Source: Bifidobacterium breve DSM 20213 = JCM 1192
Lineage (GTDB): Bacteria; Actinomycetota; Actinomycetes; Actinomycetales; Bifidobacteriaceae
NCBI RefSeq assembly: GCF_001025175.1
Contig: NZ_AP012324.1
Coordinates: forward strand, 1,984,001 to 2,048,000
DNA length: 64,000 nt
Reading direction: 5' to 3'
Shown here: positions 1 through 7,900 of the stretch, one piece after another
How the letters are laid out: the number at the start of each line of letters is the position of its first letter
Numbering within the stretch: position 1 is the stretch's first letter
Program-made: the position numbers and the translations under genes
Notes under the pieces: model-generated
Databases searched by the model: none
What the model was told of the DNA's origin: nothing
Seen by the model: the letters and a program-made list of their open reading frames with translations, nothing else

Positions 1-99
1 ACATCTGTGTTAACAACATGTGTTAATCGCATGCATCGCCACCATGATTCCCCAATGATTTCGAGGGTTCCCCGGTCTCACTATTGTTTCTTCCCTAAG

Positions 100-243
100 A
101 CCGCCTCAATCATCGGCACCTTCCTGGTAGCCACCACCACGTCCCTGACCGGCAACGCCTCGTTCGGCGTGCTCTCCATCGCCGTCCTGCTCGTCGCGGC
201 GCTGGTCTTCCTGCTGCTGCAGAAAGACCCGACGCGAAACTAA
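100..243 (+). pseudogene. C-terminal remnant of a membrane transporter (MFS/UMF1-like)
   Basis: The last 45 or so residues of this open frame are strongly hydrophobic (a segment around TASIIGTFLVA, then GVLSIAVLLVAALVFLLL) and end in a short basic tail, which is how the last two helices of a major facilitator or UMF1-type permease look. The upstream part of the frame (from position 7) is His/Arg-rich and not transporter-like, so only a tail seems to survive. It lies tail to tail with the XRE regulator. The family assignment rests on one short segment and could be wrong; it might also be a small membrane protein of its own. Confidence 0.35.
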
Positions 244-261
244 CTAATTTGCGACGCGCAA

Positions 262-1332
262 TCAGCGCTCGCGATAATCCTTGAACAGTTGGATGGCGGT
301 GGCCGCGATTCCGCACAGCACGCCGCCGATAGGCCATGCGACCCAGAACATGCTTGTAACGCCGGTCGACCAATCACCGCGCAGAGCAGCTGGGCTCAGG
401 AACAGCAAGCACAGGCCAATCAGCGTGGCTATCATCATGATGATGCCGCATACCGCGCCGGTCAGTTTGGCGTAGAAATCCTGCTCGCCCGCATGCTCCT
501 TGCGGTCGTCCTCGGCCGCTTTGTTGTATGCGTTGATATTGAGCAGACTGTATCTCATGCCGCAGTAGACAAACCCGAAAACACCGGGCGCACAGAGCAG
601 CAGAAAAATTGCGTTGGGCCAGCCATCGGAGACGCCGAGCATGTCATCGGCATACACCGTCACCGCAATGCCAATCAGAATAGCCGAGATGCCACCGACG
701 ATGCCGATTACCAGCAGCCGCAATTCTCGGCTGCGGTCCTCCCCGGTGTAGAAATCTTCTACGTATGGGTGACGCCGTTTGAAGTCAGTACGCGACAGAC
801 CTCCTGGAATCAGCATCGCCAGCCCCGCAATCACACCCACACAGACGCACAGAAACGTCAGAAAATCGTTGAGCGGCGTCGCTCCGAGAATGGAATTGCT
901 GGAATCGAACAGGTTGCCGATGCCAACCCCGGCGATAATCGCCGCGACACCGCCGGCAATCAGCAGCGCGAATCGGCGGCGATGTTCATCATAGCCAGTG
1001 ATATCCTGCGCAAGCTCCGCGATAGGAGCGATTATGCCCGCCGTTTTGGAAGAAGCGGCTAAAGGCGATGCCGCCTCAGCCGAGGAGTCAACATTCGACG
1101 AACCGGCCGCAGAAGCCGACGCGGCAGGCCGACTCACATCGCCAAGTACCAGATCATCAAGCGTGCAGCCGAACAGGTCGCAGATCATAAGCAGCTTGTC
1201 CATCTCGGGATAGGCCTTTTCGGATTCCCATTTCGAAATGGCCTGACGCGAGACGCCAAGCAACATGGCCAATCGTTCCTGGGTCAGGTTGCGTTGCGCA
1301 CGTAGGTACTGCAGGTTAGCGCGAAAACTCAT
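262..1332 (-). CDS. XRE-family regulator with C-terminal membrane domain
   Basis: A 356-residue protein. Residues about 5-60 form a Cro/C1-type helix-turn-helix (LTQERLAMLLGVSRQAISKWE is the recognition region). A linker rich in Ala and Ser follows, and then about six hydrophobic segments between residues 115 and 350. This layout, a cytoplasmic XRE domain on a polytopic membrane anchor, is common in Actinobacteria and Firmicutes and suggests a membrane-tethered regulator, though the ligand is unknown. The ATG at 1332 is supported by an AAGGGA about 8 nt upstream. No partner gene is evident: upstream lie about 375 bp without a gene, and downstream only a transporter tail. Confidence 0.8.
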   Translation of the reverse strand: MSFRANLQYLRAQRNLTQERLAMLLGVSRQAISKWESEKAYPEMDKLLMICDLFGCTLDDLVLGDVSRPAASASAAGSSNVDSSAEAASPLAASSKTAGIIAPIAELAQDITGYDEHRRRFALLIAGGVAAIIAGVGIGNLFDSSNSILGATPLNDFLTFLCVCVGVIAGLAMLIPGGLSRTDFKRRHPYVEDFYTGEDRSRELRLLVIGIVGGISAILIGIAVTVYADDMLGVSDGWPNAIFLLLCAPGVFGFVYCGMRYSLLNINAYNKAAEDDRKEHAGEQDFYAKLTGAVCGIIMMIATLIGLCLLFLSPAALRGDWSTGVTSMFWVAWPIGGVLCGIAATAIQLFKDYRER

Positions 1333-1710
1333 TGGAATGTCCCTTCATACGTAATCTTTATCATGTCATGTTCGGCCGATGGGCTCACTATGGCATGCCG
1401 TCCATGTCACCCGCCACCATCTTTGGGTTGCAATCGCCGGTTATTCGAGCGCAACCACAAGTTGCATCGGCGGAATTCCGCCATTCCGTTGACCTGAGCA
1501 GCTTTAACATCGCGCTCCACGAGACCGAAGCTTTTCCAGCCATGCGAGGGCAGCTTGTCTCACCTGCCACCACGAATCCGCTTCGACCCACGTACACATC
1601 TGTGTACAGCAGCGCTCGCAATCGGTTACCTACGACCCATATGATTTGCTGAGCGACCGCAAAACACGCAATAGCCGAGACAACACCGTCAGCGTTAAAG
1701 CTTAAGGCGA
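1333..1710. other. Intergenic stretch with no recognisable gene
   Basis: About 380 bp between the XRE regulator and the broken DUF gene. Open frames exist on both strands but their translations show no motif, and none has a convincing ribosome binding site. A short ACACATCTGTGTACA-like palindromic patch lies near 1595-1612. Nothing else was seen. Confidence 0.4.
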
Positions 1711-2057
1711 CTACTTGCCCAATAGTCCGGAAATCTGGCCGATGATGCCAGCGGGCAGTCCTGCTTGTTCGGCAATGGATCCGAGGTCCAGATTGGCACC
1801 CTGCTCCTGAATTGCGCCAGCGACCTGACTGATCTGGTCGGCGGAGATGTTTTCCTCCGCCAGCGCCTGCAGCTCGTCAAGTCGGTCGGCGTTCAAATGG
1901 TCGCCAACGACCTGTTGATTTCACCCAACTGATCGGCATTGAAATGCTCACCGATTACCGCCGGCAAATCACCAATCGAACCGAGATTGAAATCCCCGCC
2001 AAGCACATTGCCTAGATTGTCTGCGGCAGAATTTTTCAGGCTATCGAACAGTCCCAC
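1711..2057 (-). pseudogene. Small acidic protein gene broken by a frameshift
   Basis: Two minus-strand frames join into one protein of about 117 residues. The first half starts at a GTG (2057) as MGLFDSLKNSAADNLG and stops at 1893; the second half continues in another frame from about 1913 (VVGDHLNADRLDELQ) to the stop at 1711. The two halves repeat the same theme (FNADQLGEI, LNADRLDEL; NLGSIG, DLGSIAEQAG), which shows they belong together. Restoring one base near 1910 rejoins them. The MGLFDSL start resembles YidB/DUF937-like small proteins, whose function is unclear. The start codon lies inside the truncated hydrolase gene upstream. The frameshift could be a sequencing error. Confidence 0.55.
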
Positions 2058-2668
2058 ATGTGCCGCTGGTACTGCTTGTTCAGCAACTGCTGCAGAGCAT
2101 CGCACAGACCCTGCATCAATCGCCGCTCTTCGGCAGACAAGTCCCGCGTCTTACGCATCACAGCCCACGCCATCAGCCGCCGAAAAACTGGCATTGGTAT
2201 CAGCTGAAGCCGCCGCTTCCACGTGCGTTGATTCTCAACCATGCCCATCAATTCGTCGCGAGCCTCTTGACCCATATCCCGAGCCAGCGAACACGTATTG
2301 GACAGCACCAGTCCCTCGATGCGTTCGGGATGGAACTTCGCCACGATTTGCGCGATCACGCCACCCAGCGACTGCCCAACCAGCCACACATGCTCATCCA
2401 ACCCGTCCAGCAGGCTAGCGACGGCCCGCGCAAGCTTGGCGTTCATGGTGAACTGCTCCTGATAATCAAACGTAATGACCGAATAATGCTCGGCGAATCG
2501 CTCGAAATGCAGATAGAACAGGTCGGGCAGCCCGATGCCGCCTGGCAACAGCACAACCGTAGCGCGGGCGACGGGATTGCGATAGTACCGATATGAGAAT
2601 TCCGCGCCGCCCGGCAATTGCATGGTTTGTTGCGAGTATCGCGCGCAGAACGAGGCAAGATTACTCAT
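2036..2668 (-). pseudogene. Alpha/beta hydrolase, C-terminally truncated
   Basis: A 210-residue alpha/beta hydrolase. The oxyanion-hole region (LLPGGIG) is near residue 45 and the nucleophile elbow GQSLGG near residue 100, so the serine is present. Family members are usually 250-290 residues with the catalytic Asp and His in the last 80 residues. Here the frame ends at QRHMWDCSIA, so both are missing and the protein is probably inactive. The end overlaps the GTG start of the next gene by 22 bp, which fits a deletion that removed the hydrolase tail and the spacer. The start at 2668 has AAAGGGA upstream; 30 further in-frame nucleotides exist without a better signal. Confidence 0.6.
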
Positions 2669-2833
2669 TGCCGATATCCCTTTCGATTGGGGCCTCACAC
2701 AAAATCGCGTCTCTCGCTAATTGCGTGAGCCAACATGACTCCGATTGCGGGAGCGCAACACCGGTAGCGCCACTAATGCAGACATAGGCGTCCGGCAAAT
2801 GGGCCAGATGGGCAAATGAGCACAACAAAAAAA

Positions 2834-2890
2834 CTCAGCGTACGTTCTTCCAGACATCGCCGAAAATAGTCCGGGAAATCGTACGTTGAG
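2834..2890 (-). terminator. Long hairpin with T7 tail downstream of the tRNA genes
   Basis: Arms CTCAGCGTACG (2834-2844) and CGTACGTTGAG (2880-2890) pair with one mismatch, with further pairing inside (CTTCC with GGGA). On the minus strand seven T follow (2833-2827). It is therefore a second factor-independent terminator candidate, or a small structured RNA, about 25 nt beyond the first tRNA terminator. Confidence 0.5.
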
Positions 2891-2913
2891 GGACCGAATG
2901 CCCAAGGGGAAGC

Positions 2914-2944
2914 AAAAACGCTCGCAGTATATAGCTAGCGAGCG
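2914..2944 (-). terminator. Terminator of the tRNA-Val transcript
   Basis: Perfect arms CGCTCGC (2919-2925) and GCGAGCG (2938-2944) followed on the minus strand by five T (2918-2914). It begins 12 nt after the 3' end of tRNA-Val(CAC), in the right orientation to end the tRNA transcript. Confidence 0.75.
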
Positions 2945-2955
2945 CGAATCTCAGG

Positions 2956-3028
2956 TGGGCGATGTAGGAATCGAACCTACGACCCCTTCGGTGTGAACGA
3001 AGTGCGCTAGCCGCTGCGCCAATCGCCC
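2956..3028 (-). tRNA. tRNA-Val (anticodon CAC)
   Basis: The reverse complement folds into a cloverleaf: acceptor GGGCGAT/ATCGCCC with discriminator A, D arm GCGC/GCGC, anticodon stem CTTCG/CGAAG with loop TTCACAC, T arm GTAGG/CCTAC with TTCGATT. Anticodon is CAC. No CCA is encoded. It is the last of three tRNAs in one orientation. Confidence 0.95.
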
Positions 3029-3076
3029 GAGGCAGTGATGAAAAAACCGGCAGTCACCTGCCGGCAATCCATCAAG

Positions 3077-3148
3077 TGGGCGATACAAGATTCGAACTTG
3101 TGACCCCTTCCGTGTCAGGGAAGTGCGCTACCACTGCGCCAACCGCCC
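3077..3148 (-). tRNA. tRNA-Val (anticodon GAC)
   Basis: Cloverleaf on the minus strand: acceptor GGGCGGT/ATCGCCC with one G-U pair and discriminator A, anticodon stem CTTCC/GGAAG with loop CTGACAC, T arm ACAAG/CTTGT. Anticodon GAC. No encoded CCA. It shares most of its sequence with the neighbouring tRNA-Val(CAC), as expected for duplicated isoacceptors. Confidence 0.95.
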
Positions 3149-3194
3149 GGGTCATTCTCCAGCCGAATCAATCGCGATTAATTGGCCTTTCGAG

Positions 3195-3267
3195 AGCGGA
3201 CAACGGGACTCGAACCCGCGGTCTCAACCTTGGCAAGGTTGCGCTTTACCAACTAAGCTATGTCCGC
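3195..3267 (-). tRNA. tRNA-Gly (anticodon GCC)
   Basis: Cloverleaf on the minus strand: acceptor GCGGACA/TGTCCGC with discriminator T, anticodon stem CAACC/GGTTG with loop TTGCCAA, T arm CGGG/CCCG region with TTCGAGT. Anticodon GCC. First gene of the Gly-Val-Val cluster. Confidence 0.95.
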
Positions 3268-3367
3268 ATTCGTCACCCTTACAGGCAACAGATGTTAAAG
3301 ATACGCGCTCCGTTGGAGAAATGCACCTGCCCTGCGTGTCCCGCGGGTTTTCGGGCTTTGCGGCCAA

Positions 3368-3592
3368 TCACCGAGTCCGCCCATGAACGTAGTTCGCCGT
3401 AGCCGCATACAGCAGCCATGCGGCGGGCATGGTCAGCATGGACAACGGATAGAACCATTGGATCGGCGCATTGCCGTACAGCAGTCCGCCAACAATCGGC
3501 CCCAATGACATGCCCAAATCGATGCCGGCGTAATACGTGCTGTTGGCGATGCCGCTGCACGCAAACAAGTGGCCAAATGCGACGTTGGCCAC
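3368..3592 (-). pseudogene. C-terminal remnant of an MFS transporter
   Basis: The frame encodes the last 74 residues of a major facilitator protein: a [20 protein letters not shown] helix typical of the region around transmembrane helix 11, followed by a second hydrophobic helix (PLSMLTMPAAWLLYAATANY) and a short basic tail. A stop codon lies just upstream in frame (about 3596), and no start or other helices are found. The gene therefore lost roughly its first 300 codons. Its broken end faces the broken 5' end of the FMN reductase about 90 bp away. Confidence 0.6.
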
Positions 3593-3679
3593 GATTCACT
3601 GAGTAATGAGCGTGTTCCACGCCCGCAGCCACCGATTCTTCGCTTAAGGCGAAGTGGTTGTCAGCGCGGCAACTGCACA

Positions 3680-4112
3680 ATGAGAACGTTACCAACAACC
3701 AATGCAAACCCGCCGGCAGCCGTAGCCTCCGCCCGCAAGGCCGTGGTTGAGGCCGACGGCGTGTGGATCTTCTCCCCCGAATACAACTACAGCTACCCGG
3801 GCGTGCTCAAGAACCTGCTCGACTGGCTGTCCCCGCCCGCTGGAGCCGTTCCCGGCCGAGTCCGCTTCCGTGATGGTCGGCAAGAAGGTCGCCCTGTCCG
3901 CTGCCGCCGGTCAGTCCGCCGGCGCCGGCACGCTCGCCAAGCTCAACGAGGTGCTGGGCTTTGGCAAGACCGAACTGCTGCCCACCGACAAGCAGGTCGG
4001 AGTGGCTCTGGCTCCCGAGGCTTGGGGCACCGGCAAGCTCACCCTGTCCGATGAAGACGAGGCGCGTCTGGCTGCCGAGGCTGACGCCTTCCTCGCGCTC
4101 GTTGCAGAGTAG
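3680..4112 (+). pseudogene. NADPH-dependent FMN reductase, truncated and frameshifted
   Basis: The translation carries the flavodoxin-like reductase motif [19 protein letters not shown], diagnostic for the NADPH-dependent FMN reductase family, then in a second frame [19 protein letters not shown] and a typical C-terminus. The family's N-terminal GSLRxxS flavin-binding segment is absent, so the 5' third is lost (homology starts near 3700). A run of four C at 3831-3834 explains the frame change: with three C the two parts join as LSRPLEPF. It is probably non-functional. A strong terminator follows at 4157. Confidence 0.7.
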
Positions 4113-4156
4113 TTCATACTCGCAATAGCCGAGCCCAATAATCTTTCAGAACGTAA

Positions 4157-4189
4157 AAATCTCTCCGGTTCCTCTGACCGGAGAGATTT
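4157..4189. terminator. Terminator after the FMN reductase remnant
   Basis: Perfect 13-bp stem AAATCTCTCCGGT (4157-4169) / ACCGGAGAGATTT (4177-4189) with a 7-nt loop, followed by TCTTAT on the plus strand and A-rich sequence on the other side, so it can work in both directions. Confidence 0.75.
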
Positions 4190-4407
4190 CTTATACGTCA
4201 TCGATTACGCATAGATTCAATGGCGGCAATGTCACCGCCGCCAAGGGTTAGCTCATGCGATAATCAATACCCTCCGAGACAGTGACGCCCAATCACGACG
4301 TGAAATTGCGAGTTTTTCTTTAGCGAGAGACATCTCAGCCTGATCAAGCGACTGGACACATGCCCATCTTCGTTCAAAGAGGTACATTTGAGACTTTGCA
4401 GAAAGCT

Positions 4408-4515
4408 ATCTGCCTTCAAAGGGGTATTGAAACTCTGATATCGCAAGTATGAGCGTTGATATTCCAACGAAGATACTCGCGGTCTCGCGGTCTAGGTACC
4501 CCTTTGAAAGCAGAT
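4408..4515. repeat. Long inverted repeat, 19-bp arms
   Basis: Arms at 4408-4426 and 4497-4515 match at 18 of 19 positions when one is reverse complemented (core TACCCCTTTGAA). They enclose about 70 bp. It could be a remnant of a mobile element end pair or a folded RNA; no transposase is near. Confidence 0.6.
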
Positions 4516-4562
4516 GACATTCTGCAACTTCTTTGGAAAGCTGATTTAGAGGTCTGAAAATA

Positions 4563-4675
4563 TCTATCTCCATTTCGAGAGGCGGATGCGAACCGTTCCG
4601 AAGGTCTAATTCCATTTCGAGGGGCTGATTTGAACCGTCCCGAAGGTCTATCTCCGTTTCAAGGGGCTGATCATC
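4563..4675. repeat. 42-bp tandem repeat, 2.7 copies
   Basis: Units start at 4563, 4605 and 4647, each beginning TCTAnnTCC and containing TTTCnAGGGGCTGAT and GAACCGT. Copies 1 and 2 differ at a handful of positions; copy 3 is partial. The unit is 14 codons long. Confidence 0.75.
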
Positions 4676-4800
4676 CTATGCACCACGAGTATCAATGGCA
4701 TAACGTCAACGCCATTCCGCCGTTTTTGCGTCTTGTCTACTTGGGCAACAACCCCTTGAAACGGAAGTAGACTTCCGGCGAATGTCAAATCTGCCCCTTG

Positions 4801-4843
4801 AAGTGCGAGAAGCCCCTCCTTCACGGAGGGGCTTCTCGCACTT
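4801..4843. terminator. Strong terminator downstream of fas
   Basis: A perfect 19-bp stem, 4801-4819 with 4825-4843, and a 5-nt loop. On the plus strand it runs into TTGTTAATTTTT. It lies 84 bp beyond the fas stop codon and is probably bidirectional. Confidence 0.8.
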
Positions 4844-4926
4844 TGTTAATTTTTATCTCACTGAGGCTGTGTCAGTGAGAAAAATATGCGAGGCAGCTCC
4901 CCTCAACCGAGGGAAGCCAGGGGATA

Positions 4927-7900
4927 TCAGGCCTCGTAGTAGCCGTCGGCACCGAGACGGGCGTCCGGGTTGAGGAGCATGGACTTTTCGACCTCATGGT
5001 GGTCGTAGCCGCGGTGATCCTCGTGGAAGCGACGGTTATCGATCGGCTCGTAGAGCGCGGCGCGACCCATCATGCCTTCCTCGAGGTGACGCTGGCCTGC
5101 AGCCAAGCGCGCGTTGGCACGCTCACGCCAGGCTTCCAGCGCGGCCTCGCCATCGGCCTTGGCCACGGCGGCCTCGAAGGCACCGGGGTGAACCAGCGCC
5201 ACGAAGCCGGAGACGTGTCCGAAGCCGAGCGAGGTGGCCAGACCGGCCTTGACCGGGCGACCAGCGGTCTCACGACCGAACTCGTCCTCGCCGCCGCCGA
5301 TGCGCAGGGGCTTCCTGACCCAGACCATATGGTCGTCGCGCTGGAGTTTCGGATCCACGCAGTCGAGCGACGCGTTCGCCGGAATCACGCCGGACTTGAA
5401 CAGCTGCGTCAGACCGTTGACCTGGAAGATGCAGGCACCACCCTTGGCGTGGCCGGTAAGCGTCTTCTGCGAGATCACGAACAGCGGGTTGCCGTCGGTG
5501 CGGCCGATGGCGTGGGCCAGCGTGTTGTGCAGCTCGGATTCGTTCGGGTCGTTGGCGTTGGTGGACGTGTCGTGCTTGGAGACCACGGCGATGTCGTCGG
5601 CTGAGACGCCGAGCTTAGCCAGGTCGTGCACGAGCTTGGAGTCCTTGCCACCGAGTCCGGCAGCCAGGGCACCGAGGCCCGGAGCCGGAATCGAGGTGTG
5701 AGCGCCATCCGCGTAGGAGTGGATGAAGCCGACCACGGCCGCAACCGGCAGGCCGAGCTTTTCGGCGATGTCACCACGGGTCACAAGGATCGTGCCGCCG
5801 CCCTGGGATTCCAGGAAGCCACCACGGCGACGATCGTTCGCGCGGCTGAAGAAGCGCGCGTCGATGCCCTTGCCGTACATTTCCTCCGAGTTGGCGGTGG
5901 CGTTCATGTTGCCGAAGCCGATCACGGATTCCACGCCGATGTCGTCGATCGCACCGGTGACCACGAAGTCGGCCTTGCCGAGGGCGATCTTGTCGACGCC
6001 CTCTTCAAGGGAGACGGCCGCGGTGGCGCAGGCGGAGACCGGCTGGATCATGTTGCCGTAACCGCCGATGTAGGACTGCATCACGTGAGCCGCGACCACA
6101 TTCGGCAGGGCCTCCTGCAGGATGTCGGTCGGAATCTCGTGATTGAGGAAGCGGTCGAGGTACAGCTTGCGCATCGACATCATGCCGCCGAAGCCAGTGC
6201 CCTGGGTCGAAGCCACCAGCGAGGGGTGGATGGACTCGAGGATTTCGGCCGGGGTGAAGCCGGCGCCCAGATAGGCGTCCACGGTGGTGACGATGTTCCA
6301 CAGGGCGATCTTGTCGACATCGCCGACCATCGAAGCGGGGATGCCCCAACGGGTCGGGTCGAAGCCCTTCGGGAACTGGCCGCCGACCGTGCGGGTCATG
6401 GTGGCGCGGCGCGGCACGCGGATCATCGAGCCGGCGTGGCGGGTCACGTTCCATTCGCCGGATTCCTCATCCGGGGCGATGGTGGTGTGCGCCTCGTCCA
6501 GCTTGACGTATTCGGCGGCGACATCGCGGGTCGGCACGGAGAAGGTGACGTCGTGGTCCAGGAAGACCTCGGCTTCTTCTTCATCGGCGCCGTCCTTGTA
6601 GTCGTCGCCCATGCCTTCCTCGAACGGGCGGATGCCGGAGCGGGCCACGACCTCGTCGTGGTAGCGCTCGGCGATGTCCTCTTCGGGCACCAGGTTGCCG
6701 TCGGTGTCGTACCAGCCGGGCTTCGGGCTGTCGGCCCAAGTCAGCAGGCCCATGTTCCATGCAAGTTCGAGCACTGCGCCGGCAGACAGATCAACGGTGC
6801 CGTCCGGGTGGATGCCGAGTTCGGCCTGGGTGCGCGTACGACCGGAACCCCACGGGCCCAGCTCGCCAACGGAGACGATGACGATCTCGTCTTTCGGCTT
6901 GGCGGTGACGTTCTGCCAATCGGCAAGGTCGACCGAGGCCTGCTTGGTGACAATTGGGGTGGGCAGAGCCTTGAGAGTGGAGCCTGCGGCGCCGCCCTCC
7001 GGCTTCTCTCCCTCAATCGCAACCTTCTCAGAGGAAGCTTCCTTCTCCGCATCGGCCATGGCCTCCGCGCGCAACGCCTTGATGTCGATGGGCTCGGAGC
7101 CGAGGCCACCGGTCAGATCCACGTCGAGCGGAGCCTTGAGGGCCTGCTCGCGCGATTCGGTGGTGCACAGGTCGAGCAGTTTGGCCGCAATCTGCGCGGT
7201 GGAGTAGGTGTGAATGCCGTGGCGCTCGACGACGGCGACCAGCGGGTCGTTGCCGCCCATAAGGCCGGTGCCACGCACCCAGCCAATCTTCGGGTGAGCG
7301 AAAGTGACGCGGCTCGACCACACCTTTTCGGCGCGGGCGCGGTTGACGATGGCGTCGAAGGCGCTCTTGACCTCGCCGTAGGCACCGTCGCCGCCGAACA
7401 CGCCGCGGTTCGGGGAACCGGGCAGCACCACATGCAGCTTGTGCTGCACGTTGGTGTCGGCACCGATGTGGCTGAAGCCGGCGATGGCGCGTTCCACGCC
7501 CCACAGCATCAGTCGGGCCTGCGACTCGAACAGGTCGCCGGAGTCGGCAAGCGTGCCGTGAACCGGCGGTGCGGCGAACGGGAAGAACAGGGTCGGCTCC
7601 CACGCGGGCTTCAAGATCGTGGTGGTGGCACCAGAGGTCTTCTTCTGCTCGTGGCCCACCCAGTCGACCAGCGCGTCAACGTCGCGATAGCTGGAGAGGT
7701 TGGCCGGAACCAGCCACAGCTTGGCGTTGCCGGTGGCGTGCTCGCGGTACGCCTGCTTCGCCCAAGCCTTGATGGACGGCTTGAAGCTGTGCGAGGTGGC
7801 CACCACGGTGGCGCCGCCCGCGAGCAGGCCTTCGACCACCTGAGCGGCGATGGAGTTCGGGCTCACACCGGTGACAATGGCGATGTCGTTCGCGTAGCGG

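Larger units (their letters stand above)
4190..4800. other. Repeat-rich stretch without a clear gene
   Basis: About 600 bp of lower GC than the surroundings with no protein that I recognise. It contains the 4408-4515 inverted repeat and the 4563-4675 tandem repeat listed separately. A minus-strand frame (4406-4615) reads through part of the tandem repeat and translates it as a 14-residue motif around PLEMEIDLRDGS, but has no convincing start or family. The stretch ends at the fas terminator. Confidence 0.5.

Noticed and set aside
1332..1652. Plus-strand 106-codon frame
   Set aside because: No ribosome binding site, no recognisable domain, and it overlaps the control region of the XRE gene.
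4563..4675. Possible CRISPR array
   Set aside because: Units follow each other without spacers, only about 2.7 copies exist, and no cas genes are near.
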